Assembly (NCBI GenBank): GCA_910586715.1
Contig: CAJUJG010000007.1
Coordinates: forward strand, 35,598-99,597
Direction of reading: 5' to 3'
Origin: an uncultured Lachnospiraceae bacterium
GTDB taxonomy: Bacteria > Bacillota > Clostridia > Lachnospirales > Lachnospiraceae
DNA: 64,000 bases
The notes beneath the pieces are model-generated. The model was not told the DNA's origin. It did not search any database and saw only the letters and a program-made list of their open reading frames with translations. Below, in pieces: positions 18,258 to 26,910 of the stretch (positions are counted from its first letter, which is position 1; every line of letters starts with the position of its first letter). The position numbers and the translations under genes were made by a program.

Positions 18258-18860
18258 TTATTCTTCTAATTCGTTGCCCGCAGAAATAAAAAACAATTTA
18301 TACTTTCCCGCATTGTACTTTTCGGGTTTGCCTTCGTAATAACAGCAATATGGCGTTTTCTCATTTATATGATTATATAAATATTCCGTAATTTGATAGG
18401 TATCAAGAAAGTCCTCGTCCTGCGTATATTTGAGCGTTGCATAGTAGTGTTTCTTTTTACCGCCTGCCCGAAAGGTTTCCCCAATCGTGACAGGCACGCG
18501 GTACACGTCTTTTTTCATAACCTCTTTTTCCTGCGTCTTCCACCTGTCGTATACCCATATTTCCTTTACAAGATAAAAGAACAATGCGGACGCGATATAA
18601 ATGACCGAACTCAAAAAAATGACAACACCACACGCAACGGTCAATGTGGACGCGCCTTCCAAAATGTATTTCATTCCGACGAGAACGGTCAGCACTGCGA
18701 GAAACGGCATGATTTTTACCGCAATTGTGACAGCAAAAGAAGGCTTGTACATGGAAGATCTGATTTTCCTACACACTGCCGCTTTTTCGTCCATATTCAA
18801 CAACCGCTTCCCAGCCAATTCCCCGATGCAGTCCCATGCATAATGACCTTTTTGATTCAA
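18258..18860 (-). CDS. Membrane protein of unknown function
   Basis: 200 residues starting at TTG, which overlaps the stop of the upstream gene (TTGA) with GGGGAG before it. Two hydrophobic segments lie near residues 48-68 and 77-97. The C-terminal half is soluble, with a beta-rich look (TYQITEYLYNHINEKTPYCCYYEG). I do not recognise the family. It is the last of three same-strand small genes (19546, 19105, 18860), a layout often seen for immunity or orphan genes in polymorphic toxin loci, though no toxin is present here. Confidence 0.65.
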   Translation of the reverse strand: MNQKGHYAWDCIGELAGKRLLNMDEKAAVCRKIRSSMYKPSFAVTIAVKIMPFLAVLTVLVGMKYILEGASTLTVACGVVIFLSSVIYIASALFFYLVKEIWVYDRWKTQEKEVMKKDVYRVPVTIGETFRAGGKKKHYYATLKYTQDEDFLDTYQITEYLYNHINEKTPYCCYYEGKPEKYNAGKYKLFFISAGNELEE

Positions 18861-19105
18861 TGCTGCTCCCCTTCCGCGCCGTTGCGCAAAGCGTCCACGA
18901 GCCAGTCCTGCCCGCGGACTGCGTCATAAAATCCTTCCTGAAATTCCGAGGGGTTAAAATACAAGGGCTGCATACTGATAAGATACATACTTCTCGTTTC
19001 CAAATCACCAAAGTCCCCAAACTGCCCGGAACGCATATTGATTTTGTCGAGAATAAATTCCTTATATTCTGCCCGTTTTTTTGCAAAATACTGTTCTTTG
19101 TCCAT
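18857..19105 (-). CDS. Small hypothetical protein
   Basis: 82 residues from the ATG at 19105, where AGGAG stands eight bases upstream; an upstream ATG at 19159 has no clear site. The product (MDKEQYFAKKRAEYKEF..., FNPSEFQEGFYDAVRGQDW) is charged and probably all-helical, without a signal peptide. Family not recognised. Its stop overlaps the start of the next gene, so the two are translated together. Confidence 0.6.
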   Translation of the reverse strand: MDKEQYFAKKRAEYKEFILDKINMRSGQFGDFGDLETRSMYLISMQPLYFNPSEFQEGFYDAVRGQDWLVDALRNGAEGEQH

Positions 19106-19168
19106 GCCTCTTTCTCCTATCCTCATTTTCACACTTTTCAAATCCTGATTTTGGTTCATTGCTGATAA

Positions 19169-19546
19169 TCATTTTGCCCTGACATAAATCTCACAACAAG
19201 GAGCTCCGATACAATGCTTAACAATATCCATCAATTCCTCTTTTGTACATACTTCTTGCAAATTGTCAAATTCTCCCCCGTACCACATGATTATCCATTC
19301 ACATAAATCATATAACTCATTCAAGATATGATATAAGTCCGAACTTATAAATCTATTATAATCCAATACCTCATTGCATAAATCATGAATGCCTTCTATT
19401 ACCCAAATGTCAGAATATTCTGCGTTTGGATAATGCTTATTTAATGCGGATTGATATAGTCCTCTATTTTCCTTTTCATAATTAATTTGCTTTCCTCCAT
19501 ATTGCTTTAAATCAGATTTTGATTTACACATCATAAACTGGCTCAC
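19169..19546 (-). CDS. Hypothetical protein, possible immunity-type
   Basis: About 125 residues if translation starts at the GTG at 19546, which has a perfect GGAGG eight bases upstream; the longest frame begins at 19588 without one. The protein is acidic and rich in aromatic residues (LCEWIIMWYGGEFDNL), with several Cys near the end (KHCIGAPCCEIYV). No domain is recognised. The small size, acidic nature and place in a patch of decaying genes fit an orphan immunity protein, but this is a guess. Confidence 0.55.
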   Translation of the reverse strand: MSQFMMCKSKSDLKQYGGKQINYEKENRGLYQSALNKHYPNAEYSDIWVIEGIHDLCNEVLDYNRFISSDLYHILNELYDLCEWIIMWYGGEFDNLQEVCTKEELMDIVKHCIGAPCCEIYVRAK

Positions 19547-19599
19547 ATCAGTATCCTCCTGCATCACCCTGCCAAGAATAGGAAACATATTCAGCGCAC

Positions 19600-19800
19600 T
19601 TGCTTATCCTCAGATAGCTTTCCCATCCAAGGCATTCTCCAGTTTCGCGATTTCCTCATCGGAAACCTGGTGCGAGAAGCAACCTCCACATTACCCATTC
19701 GTCCTTGCCAAGCTCGTCGCCTTCCACCCATATCGGCTGATTGCCCTCAATAATTCTTCTACGTTTATGTAATTGCCGCCTTTTGTTGCTTTGCTCCAAA
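19600..19800 (-). pseudogene. Scrambled remnant of a minus-strand gene
   Basis: In the 480-bp stretch 19589-20069 no intact gene is seen. On the minus strand, coding-like pieces occur in different frames: GGNYINVEELLR, then GNQPIWVEGDELGKDEWVMW, then SDEEIAKLENALDGKAI before a stop. Two frame changes are needed to join them, so this is a decayed gene of unknown function. The rest of the stretch (19830-20069) has only a short hairpin (AATGG/CCATT, 19891-19918). Confidence 0.45.
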
Positions 19801-20069
19801 TATACGTTTGTTGGTGTTTTTAATTATACGCTATTTTTTCTGTTTCAATATCATAACATGGAAAAACCGTGAAATTCATCTCCTCGTGAAAAATGGCTAT
19901 GCGTTTCCACATAACCATTAGTGTAGTAATTCCATTAGCGCTTCTAACGCTTTTGACAGCCCTCTTTGTGGTAAAGCTTACCATTAATAATATAATACCC
20001 TATTTCTGATATTAGTCAATCCGTTTTAAAATCTTAAAGCCCGAACTGTTCCCCAAAAGTAAGACCCTT

Positions 20070-20578
20070 TTATTCTTTCTTCCATGTTAAGAAAATTCCA
20101 ATGGTTGCACCAATAAGGATAATCGGCGCTATTCTGACAAACAGCCATTCCAATGAGTGAAATGCCACTCCAAAGACAGCGGTTTCGGGATCACTATAAT
20201 TCCACCCCAAGTAAGGGCTTTCTAACTTCAGTAAGATTACAAAAAGAATTACTATGATTGCGCATAATGAAATAAGCGACCACTGAATCATTTTTCTTCT
20301 CGTGGTTTTCCTTTGTGCCAGTTGCAGGTTTATCACCTCCAGTTTTTCTGAAATGGCTTTTAACGTATCATCTTCCGTTTTGACAACAGTTTCTCCAACA
20401 GCGTACTTACGGGTGTTTCAAGCGCTTCCGATAAGGAAATTAACATATCAGAGTCGGGAACTGACAGTCCTTGTTCCCATTTCGAAACAGTCTGCCGCAC
20501 AACATTCAGCTTGACAGCAAGCTCTTGTTGTGAAAGTCCATTTGATTTTCTGATTGTTTTAATATTTTCGTTGAGCAT
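20070..20578 (-). pseudogene. XRE-family regulator with membrane tail, broken by a one-base frameshift
   Basis: From the ATG at 20578 (AAAGGAGG upstream) the frame gives an XRE helix-turn-helix (MLNENIKTIRKSNGLSQQEL, VVRQTVSKWEQGLSVPDSD) and then STLL. There it runs into EKLLSKRK and stops. In the next frame from the same point reads GETVVKTEDDTLKAISEKL, VINLQLAQRKTTRRKM and two membrane segments, as in intact family members. One missing base near 20396-20401 explains both frames. The gene is therefore a recent pseudogene, a programmed shift or a sequencing error. The soluble N-terminal part could still bind DNA. Confidence 0.8.
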
Positions 20579-20607
20579 TCGTGATAGCCTCCTTTCGATT
20601 TTCACCC

Positions 20608-20772
20608 TTATTGTAGGCGAAGCTGCCCGTTGCCACAAGCAACGCAATTTAACATTTGCAGAAAAATAATAAGGAGGCACGAATTTTTACCTGTTACTGG
20701 AGCGGAGAAAACCGTAACCGCTTCCAAAAGCTGTACTGAATTACCATCATAATAACCGGCAACTTCTTTCAT
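20608..20772 (-). pseudogene. Antitoxin-like stub
   Basis: A 54-codon frame starts at 20772 with AGGGG six bases before the ATG. Its first 21 residues (opening MKEVAGYYDGNSVQLLEAV) resemble the start of small antitoxins that open with a YYDG/YFDG turn. The rest (FSAPVTGKNSCLLIIF...) does not look like the family, so the gene seems cut after about 20 codons. The stop is 30 bp before the XRE start, same strand. Confidence 0.35.
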
Positions 20773-20855
20773 ACGAATCCCCTCATTGTTGTAGTTGTCT
20801 CTTTATAACAGGTTACAGGTATTATAAACCATTTCAACGGCAAGTACTATAATAA

Positions 20856-21497
20856 TTACAACTCCCGCATCTCCATAATCCGAACCGACCAACGGTAAAA
20901 CCCATAAATCATTGCCGCAAAAACGGCTGCCATTCCGATGAACAGCTTCACCTCCAAAAACTTTGCGTCTACCAGCTTTGTACCCAAATCAAACGTCGAG
21001 TAAACCAACACAATCAGCGCGCCCATAACTGCCATAATAATCATTGCCGCAAGCCCGCTACGCTCCGCAAACTTCAATTTCATTGCGATTTCAAATGCCA
21101 CCATAAAATAAACCACCAACAGATACGCCACCGTAAAAGCCAGTTTTTCCGGCAAAGCATTTACGGATTTCGTCCACACAAAGTACTCAAAGGAAAAGCA
21201 GATTATACTCATAACCACCCACGTTATCGTCGCAAGCGCAAATCCAAAAACATATTTTTCCCGCACATATTCCCTGCGCGTAATCGGCAGCGTAAACAAA
21301 AACGGCATTCCGTTATCGTACTCGTCATATGTGATTGATGTAATCGAAAAAATCGAAAGAATCAATGTCGTAAGTCCGACACTCATTTCACTGTTTCCTG
21401 CACCCAATTGCAGCACTGCATACGCCGCAACTACAAACAGGATAAAAATTCCGCGTGTTTTTATCAGCTTCAAATCTTTTATCAGTAAACCCTTCAT
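20856..21497 (-). CDS. ABC-2 type permease
   Basis: 213 residues with six hydrophobic segments. The opening MKGLLIKDLKLIKTRG and the loop YDEYDNGMPFLFTLPITRREYVREKY are typical of small ABC-2 permeases encoded with GntR regulators. It should form the membrane half of the exporter whose ATPase is encoded upstream at 21603-22448. The substrate is unknown; related GntR-linked systems respond to wall-active peptides. The 105-bp gap to the ATPase gene holds two hairpins. Confidence 0.88.
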   Translation of the reverse strand: MKGLLIKDLKLIKTRGIFILFVVAAYAVLQLGAGNSEMSVGLTTLILSIFSITSITYDEYDNGMPFLFTLPITRREYVREKYVFGFALATITWVVMSIICFSFEYFVWTKSVNALPEKLAFTVAYLLVVYFMVAFEIAMKLKFAERSGLAAMIIMAVMGALIVLVYSTFDLGTKLVDAKFLEVKLFIGMAAVFAAMIYGFYRWSVRIMEMREL

Positions 21498-21550
21498 ATC
21501 GAAAATCCTCCAAAATAAGATGTCTTTTTACAACAACCGTCAAGTTATGC

Positions 21551-21586
21551 AGAGAATGGAATGCCATTTATGGTGTTCCATTCTCT
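21551..21586. repeat. Long hairpin between ATPase and permease genes
   Basis: AGAGAATGGAA and TTCCATTCTCT pair at the base, and CCAT/ATGG inside, giving a 15-bp stem with a small symmetric bulge. It lies in the ATPase-permease gap directly after the 32-bp palindrome (on the minus strand). It may stabilise the ATPase message or reduce permease expression. Confidence 0.6.
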
Positions 21587-21588
21587 TA

Positions 21589-21620
21589 AACAATAAGAAA
21601 CACTAGTGTTTCTTATTGTT
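21589..21620. repeat. Perfect 32-bp palindrome over the ATPase stop codon
   Basis: Sixteen bases from AACAATAAG... to CACT are followed by their exact complement, with no spacer. The central CTAG contains the TAG stop of the ATPase gene, so the last codons (Asn-Asn-Lys-Lys-His) are part of the palindrome. Confidence 0.85.
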
Positions 21621-22448
21621 TTGAATACGCATCATCAAATCCAAACCGCAATTCTCAACCACAACATCAGGGTAATTTTCCACATAAAACTGCTTCTGAT
21701 TTGTGATGCAGTTATACCCAAACTGCTCCTCAAAGCTATCTATAATATACGTCTTGTCAAGCTTCTCAAACTGACTGCGTGTCGCTTTAATCAACCCATA
21801 GCTGCCCAAAATCACATCCGTATCCTCATGCATGACAATTCTGCCTTTATCAATCATGTATACGTCGTCGCAAATCCCCTCCAAGTCGCTTGAAATATGG
21901 GAACTGATAAGGATACTGCGCTCCTCCGTTTTCATATATTCCTGTAACATTTCCAAAATTTCATCGCGCACGATTACGTCAAGTCCCGCCGTCGGCTCGT
22001 CGAGCACCAGCAAATCCGCATTATGTGACAGTGCTGTCAGAATTTGCAGCTTGCGTTTCATTCCCGTCGAAAATTCCTTGATTTTTTTCTTCAGCGGCAA
22101 ACCCATGCGCTCACACTCCGACACGAATGTTTCCTTCGAAAAATCATGATACATCGCGTCAAGCATCGGCACATAATCCTTTATCGTCAGATACCCGCCA
22201 AATCCCGAATCCGCAAGCACCACGCCAATCCGTTCCCTGTCCTTCACCGTCAGGTCACGTATATTTTTCCCAAACAACTCCACCGTTCCGCCGTCAATTT
22301 TTATCAGTCCAAGCATTGCCTTGAATGCCGTCGTTTTTCCTGCCCCATTTCTTCCGATAATCCCTGTCACCTGTCCCGTCGGTATCTCAAAGGAACAGTC
22401 CAAACTAAAATCTTTATATTGTTTTTTTACATTTTCCAATTTTACCAT
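21603..22448 (-). CDS. ABC transporter ATP-binding protein of a GntR-linked exporter
   Basis: 281 residues. Walker A GRNGAGKTTAF, signature EFSTGMKRKLQILTAL, Walker B LLVLDEPTAGLDV and the H-loop ISSHISSDLEG are intact. A C-terminal extension of about 80 residues ends in the palindrome-encoded tail. It pairs with the permease at 20856 and is preceded by a GntR gene, the same order as ytrABC-type operons. A TGACA-N4-TGTCA palindrome lies at 22026. Confidence 0.92.
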   Translation of the reverse strand: MVKLENVKKQYKDFSLDCSFEIPTGQVTGIIGRNGAGKTTAFKAMLGLIKIDGGTVELFGKNIRDLTVKDRERIGVVLADSGFGGYLTIKDYVPMLDAMYHDFSKETFVSECERMGLPLKKKIKEFSTGMKRKLQILTALSHNADLLVLDEPTAGLDVIVRDEILEMLQEYMKTEERSILISSHISSDLEGICDDVYMIDKGRIVMHEDTDVILGSYGLIKATRSQFEKLDKTYIIDSFEEQFGYNCITNQKQFYVENYPDVVVENCGLDLMMRIQNNKKH

Positions 22449-22500
22449 AATAATCCCCCGTTCTTATGAAAACCTGTCATTTTATTTCTTTTTTATCAGG

Positions 22501-22526
22501 AAACGCAGACTCGGCAGTCTGTGTTT
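22501..22526 (-). terminator. Hairpin after the GntR gene
   Basis: AAAC.CAGACT and AGTCTG.GTTT around CGGC, 42 bp past the GntR stop. A weak T run follows on the minus strand. It may partly separate the GntR and ABC transcripts. Confidence 0.4.
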
Positions 22527-22568
22527 TGCTGTCTCTGCAATTGCTGCAATTTTTATAGCCGACAAACA

Positions 22569-22943
22569 CTAACCGTCTGTAAGAACAATCTCAAACATCT
22601 CCCGAATGTCATCATCCCCCAGTCCGCAGCTGCGAGCCTTTCGAATCGCGCCCTCAAACTCCGCCTCCACTTCCTTTTTGCTCTCCTCCAAAATCTGCGC
22701 CTGATTTGCGCATGTCACAAAACTTCCCTTTCCATGCACCGTGACGATAAAACCCTCTGCTTCAAGCTGGTCATACGCCTTTTTCACTGTCAGCGCGCTG
22801 ACCTTTAAATCCTTCGCTAAAGTCCTCACCGACGGCAGCATCGTCTCCTCCAAAAGCTCGCCATGTACGATTTTATCCTTAATCCTCTCCACAATCTGCT
22901 CGTAAATCGGCTGCATGGCATTGTGATTGATAATCAAATTCAT
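22569..22943 (-). CDS. GntR-family repressor (YtrA type)
   Basis: 124 residues from the ATG at 22943, with GGAGG six bases upstream. The winged helix is complete (QPIYEQIVERIKDKIVHGEL, LPSVRTLAKDLKVSALTVKK, AYDQLEAEGFIVTVHGKGSF), and the C-terminal dimerisation arm is short, as in YtrA-type proteins. It very probably represses its own operon: the promoter upstream has near-consensus hexamers interleaved with ACAGT dyads. Release would induce the ABC exporter that follows. Confidence 0.92.
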   Translation of the reverse strand: MNLIINHNAMQPIYEQIVERIKDKIVHGELLEETMLPSVRTLAKDLKVSALTVKKAYDQLEAEGFIVTVHGKGSFVTCANQAQILEESKKEVEAEFEGAIRKARSCGLGDDDIREMFEIVLTDG

Positions 22944-23038
22944 AGAATTCCTCCAGCTACCAAAGTATGCGAATTTGTGCCCTTGTACAAATTTGTCATC
23001 TGAAAAATTTACTTTTTCACATTTCCATCGATACAAAC

Positions 23039-23067
23039 AGTATATAACAGTCTATTACTGTTGTCAA
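23039..23067 (-). promoter_or_regulatory. Promoter with embedded dyad for the GntR-ABC operon
   Basis: On the minus strand TTGACA (23067-23062), 17 bp, TATACT (23044-23039): nearly perfect sigma-A hexamers. Between them lies ACAGT-N5-ACTGT (23047-23061), and further AACAGTATA/TATACTGTT half-sites flank it, so a repressor would cover the core promoter. The rest of the 354-bp gap 22944-23297 holds no gene. Confidence 0.75.
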
Positions 23068-23271
23068 CTGTTTTATACTGTTTATTTTAAATTTTCTGTA
23101 AATATATTGATTCCCTTGAATTGTTTACAGGACCTTCCTAATTCCTTTCAGAATTACATTCGCACGTGTCCCGCAGGCGGTTATGAAAAGTGGTACTGAA
23201 TAACACCATCATCCTTGAAACCCTGGTGCTTTCGAAAACAGAACTGGCGAAATCATTTTGGTATTTAATAA

Positions 23272-23294
23272 GAGCAGGGAAAATTTCCCTGCTC
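23272..23294 (-). terminator. Hairpin after the LuxR-type gene
   Basis: GAGCAGGGAAA and TTTCCCTGCTC separated by one base (11-bp stem), directly after the LuxR stop, with an AT-rich but imperfect T tract. Confidence 0.55.
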
Positions 23295-23297
23295 AAT

Positions 23298-23921
23298 TCA
23301 GTGCTTCTCTCCGCCAAGCGCAATCCGCATCAGCTCCTCACGCCTGCCAATCCCTGTCTTTTCAAAAATATTAGAAACATGTTTTTTCACTGTTGTTTCA
23401 GAAATATACAGCATCTGCGCGATTTCCCCGTTGGATTTCCCCTCCGCAACCAGCCCTGCAATCTCAAGCTCACGCTTCGTCAATCCAAACTCCTGAAACC
23501 GCTTTGCAAAATCCAAGTCCCCCCGCGCCGCCACACCTGTCTGCGTATCCTGCACCACCGCGGATTTCTCGAACTTCTCTGAAAAAACAATCTGCAGACA
23601 AAAACCATATAGCAGCGGTCGAAAGTTCATCGCAATATCGCTCAAAAACGTTTCACTGCCCGCACTGTTCTGCAATCCCACAAACATCAGTAAAAGCGTC
23701 TGTATCAGCCCCGCCTCTATCGCCTTTCTGCCAAAAATATACCAAAATTCCCTGCGGTCAATCCCCTTCTCGTAAAACGGAACCGTCAAAACCGCCGTGC
23801 CAAGCACGAAAAGAAGAAAAAGCCTAAGGTCGATCAGCTTCAGCAGATTAAAATCAAGCGCCGCAGCAAGAATAAGGATGTACAGAATAATCGAAAGGGA
23901 AACCTGCCATTTTCTCTTCAT
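23298..23921 (-). CDS. Membrane-anchored LuxR-type regulator
   Basis: About 207 residues. Two adjacent ATGs follow GGAGG; the second, at 23921, has the better spacing. Four hydrophobic segments fill the first 120 residues. The last 60 form a LuxR helix-turn-helix (LTKRELEIAGLVAEGKSNGE, LYISETTVKKHVSNIFEKTG). Membrane-bound one-component regulators of this kind bind DNA from the membrane; the signal is unknown. The gene lies 28 bp after a MotA-like membrane gene on the same strand. Confidence 0.82.
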   Translation of the reverse strand: MKRKWQVSLSIILYILILAAALDFNLLKLIDLRLFLLFVLGTAVLTVPFYEKGIDRREFWYIFGRKAIEAGLIQTLLLMFVGLQNSAGSETFLSDIAMNFRPLLYGFCLQIVFSEKFEKSAVVQDTQTGVAARGDLDFAKRFQEFGLTKRELEIAGLVAEGKSNGEIAQMLYISETTVKKHVSNIFEKTGIGRREELMRIALGGEKH

Positions 23922-23948
23922 CATTACCCTCCATTTCAATATGTCACC

Positions 23949-24482
23949 TTATTCTGACTGCTTTACATCAAAATTCATGCTCTCCTGCTCCACACTGTCC
24001 GCTATGTTGTTATTTTCTTCACAAAGTTCGTGAAACCGCCTCTTAAGCCTTGCCCGCAGCGGCAGTAAAACAACCGTTACCATCGACGCATAGCACAAGG
24101 GAATTGAACCGACAGCAATATACTTCATTGCCAGCAACACGTCCAACTCACCCGGAAAATTCAAAAAAGTATTCATTGTCGGTACCAAAAAGCCAAAAAT
24201 TCCCGCGGTCCAAAAAGCCTTCATTGCAAACGACACCGCTTCCATCGCACGCAGAAGCTCCGCACGTTTCACAGGTTTCTTCATCTTTGCACCAAGCCGG
24301 AACGCATTGTTGAAATCCTTCATCTCCCCTGCGATTATCATCATCGGCAGTACAAGCAAAGCAAGTGTGATAATTGTCGGCATATCAATAAAATAAACAA
24401 TATTGCTAAGCCCGCCGCCCGTGCAGAAACCCATAAAAAGAATACACAATGCCAAGAACACTAAAATAGATAATAAATACAT
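23949..24482 (-). CDS. MotA/ExbB-like membrane protein
   Basis: 177 residues with four hydrophobic segments in the pattern of MotA/TolQ/ExbB proteins: FIDMPTIITLALLVLPMMII resembles the MotA entry, and ELLRAMEAVSFAMKAFW the cytoplasmic loop. It is shorter than MotA (about 250-290), and no MotB, ExbD or flagellar gene is nearby, so a proton-channel role is uncertain. It probably forms a two-gene operon with the LuxR-type regulator that follows. Confidence 0.6.
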   Translation of the reverse strand: MYLLSILVFLALCILFMGFCTGGGLSNIVYFIDMPTIITLALLVLPMMIIAGEMKDFNNAFRLGAKMKKPVKRAELLRAMEAVSFAMKAFWTAGIFGFLVPTMNTFLNFPGELDVLLAMKYIAVGSIPLCYASMVTVVLLPLRARLKRRFHELCEENNNIADSVEQESMNFDVKQSE

Positions 24483-24597
24483 AATCCTTCCTCCTTTTTA
24501 CCTTATCATGAAAAATTAACAAGCTTGTTATCTGATTTTAGCATTCCCGTACTGTATATTCCATACTTCTAAAGTCGTATTTTCGGTAGTAATCAAC

Positions 24598-26583
24598 CTA
24601 CTTTTTGCGTTTCACAAACAGCTGTACCTCATACGGATTCAAATACTCTTCCCGCTCGCCCTCAATCATTTCATACCAATCATGCAGATGATACACCTGC
24701 TCGTCATCCGTATGATTAATCACAAACAACCAAACCTGATCCTGTGTTTCGCGCGTCATCATCTCTACTCCATCCGCCGCTGTTCCCAGTGTTTCGACAT
24801 TGCTGCGCCGTTTAAAATACGCCAGCAAATCCTCCATAAGCTCTTCGCCCGGTTCCGTTCCAACATACCACGCAATGCCGTTGCCATATTCATTTTCCGT
24901 AATCGCGGGGGACTGCCTGTAGAAACCTGTGGAATACTCTGCCAGTGCCTTAGCGTCCCTAAGTTCAATAATATCGCACCATTTTTTAACCACATATTCC
25001 TTTTTTCCATAAAGCACACCGCCCGTTGTTCCCAGCAGACAGTCATACTCCGGTATTGTAATCCCGCAAAGATCGCCAAGCCGCCCGGGAAGCTCCCGGT
25101 CTGTCATACACAAATTCGTCGCGTCCTTCACTCCCGTACGCATCGTCAGCACCAAATGCCCGCCGTTTTCCACATAATCAAAATAATGCTGTTCGAGTTC
25201 CGGCGTCATCAAATACTGAAGCGGCGCAATTACCAGCTTATATCCCGACAAATCATCCATATCCTGCACAAAATCAACAGGAACTTTCTTCTCAAAAAAC
25301 GCCCTGTAATATTTATAAAGCTCCTTCACATATGTAAGCTTTGGATGATGCGGCTGAATCTGAAAAGCATAATTCTGCCGGAAACTATGCACAATCGCCA
25401 CCTCAGGCTTCGGAATACTTCCCTCCAATACATCCATATGTTTTGAAAACGTTTCCGTCAAATGCTTTAACTCATCGTAAATACGCCCCGGTTTTCCGCT
25501 GTGTCCCAAAATACCATGCCAAAATTGTTCTGTTCCCACGGCACAAGTACGCCACCGGAAAAAAACGACTGCATCCGCGCCATGTGCTACTGACTGCATT
25601 GCCCGCGCTGACACCTGCCCCGGCTTTGGCAGTCTTCCCATAATCTCCCAGCCTGCTATTCCCGACTGCTGCTCCATAATCCAAAACGGCTGCTTTTTAT
25701 AACTGCGCACCACATCATGCGCCGCCGCTGTCTCATATTCCGGCTGGTTTGGCTGATTCTGCCAATGTCCGCCCGGATAGACATCATTCGACACGAAATC
25801 CAAGAGCGCACCTAAATCGTAGTAATTCACCTTATCATCAAAGCACATATAATTATGCGTGATAAAATGATTCGGACAATTTCTGCGAATAATATCAGCC
25901 TGCCATTTTGCAAAATCCACAATCAGATCAGAGCAAAAGCATTTCCAGTCAAGCATCGCCGATGGGTTTTCTCCTGCCGCCGTAATCAGCGGCGTTCTTA
26001 TTTGGGCAAACTTATTATAACCCTGGCTCCAAAATGCCGTACCCCATGCATCATTTAGACGTTCTATTTTTCCGTATTTCTGCAAAAGCCATTTTTGGAA
26101 ATTCAGCCGGCAGGAACCGCACATACACAAATCTGCATGTGAATTTCCCAGTTCATTATCAATCTGCCACCCGATAACACCCGGATTATCCGCAAATTTT
26201 TCTGACATTGCTGTCACAAATCGTTTAATGTGCTCACGATACGTTTTGTTTGACTGACAGCAATGGTGCCTTCCGCCAAAAAACCTGCGCCTGCCCTCTC
26301 TGTCTATGGGTTGTATTTCCGGATTTTTTTCTATAATCCAAGCAGGGGGAGCCGCTGTAGGCGTACCAAGTATGGTCTTAATTCCATATTGATTCAGCAG
26401 ATTTACTGCCTCCTCAAGCCATGCAAAATGAAACACGCCCTCCTGCGGCTCCATTTTAAACCACGAAAACTCAGCCATGCGCACAACCTGCACACCCATA
26501 TCCTTCATTAACTGCGCGTCTGTTTCCCAACGTTCCCGGGGCCAATGCTCAGGGTAATAATCGACACCAAAATGTATGCTCAT
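24598..26583 (-). CDS. Beta-galactosidase, GH42 family
   Basis: About 661 residues, typical for GH42. HFGVDYYPEHWPRERW opens the barrel, QIDNELGNSH carries the acid/base Glu (about residue 144) and PFWIMEQQSGIAGW the nucleophile Glu (about 304). The Cys group CMCGSC plus HHCC matches the zinc site seen in some GH42 enzymes. It should cleave beta-galactosides from plant or host glycans inside the cell, since no signal peptide is present. The ATG at 26583 is favoured because the conserved family start follows it; an ATG at 26595 sits too close to the AAAGGAG. No transporter is adjacent. Confidence 0.93.
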   Translation of the reverse strand: MSIHFGVDYYPEHWPRERWETDAQLMKDMGVQVVRMAEFSWFKMEPQEGVFHFAWLEEAVNLLNQYGIKTILGTPTAAPPAWIIEKNPEIQPIDREGRRRFFGGRHHCCQSNKTYREHIKRFVTAMSEKFADNPGVIGWQIDNELGNSHADLCMCGSCRLNFQKWLLQKYGKIERLNDAWGTAFWSQGYNKFAQIRTPLITAAGENPSAMLDWKCFCSDLIVDFAKWQADIIRRNCPNHFITHNYMCFDDKVNYYDLGALLDFVSNDVYPGGHWQNQPNQPEYETAAAHDVVRSYKKQPFWIMEQQSGIAGWEIMGRLPKPGQVSARAMQSVAHGADAVVFFRWRTCAVGTEQFWHGILGHSGKPGRIYDELKHLTETFSKHMDVLEGSIPKPEVAIVHSFRQNYAFQIQPHHPKLTYVKELYKYYRAFFEKKVPVDFVQDMDDLSGYKLVIAPLQYLMTPELEQHYFDYVENGGHLVLTMRTGVKDATNLCMTDRELPGRLGDLCGITIPEYDCLLGTTGGVLYGKKEYVVKKWCDIIELRDAKALAEYSTGFYRQSPAITENEYGNGIAWYVGTEPGEELMEDLLAYFKRRSNVETLGTAADGVEMMTRETQDQVWLFVINHTDDEQVYHLHDWYEMIEGEREEYLNPYEVQLFVKRKK

Positions 26584-26646
26584 TTCAATAACCATACTCC
26601 TTTCCCAACATTACCTTGCATCCTCCAAAGTCTGCATATACTGAAA

Positions 26647-26910
26647 CTATGCAAAAAGCGCAAGCAGCAAAAGAATCACGACTGCTGCTGCCGCAAACAC
26701 CGCAGGCTTAAACCACTTCCAGCGCGCCGTGTGGGGCACCTTATCAAGCACAATATCGAGAAGCCCGAAAAACAAAAACAGCCACAGCGGCAAAAATCCC
26801 TTTACTACTCCTTTTTCACCCACAATTGTACATATAAGCAGACTGATTGCCGCACCCAAAAGTGCAATAACCGCCGCAGGATAAATTTTATTGCGTAAGA
26901 TATTTTTCAA
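26647..26910 (-). CDS. Small membrane protein
   Basis: 87 residues with three hydrophobic segments (AAVIALLGAAISLLICTIVG, LWLFLFFGLLDIVL, AVFAAAAVVILLLLALFA). It overlaps the end of the alpha/beta hydrolase gene by 23 bp on the same strand, so it is translationally coupled to it. Function not recognised. Confidence 0.65.
   Translation of the reverse strand: MKNILRNKIYPAAVIALLGAAISLLICTIVGEKGVVKGFLPLWLFLFFGLLDIVLDKVPHTARWKWFKPAVFAAAAVVILLLLALFA

Noticed and set aside
23138..23323. 61-codon frame over the gap after the LuxR-type gene
   Set aside because: Overlaps a terminator hairpin and the end of the LuxR gene; no ribosome site.
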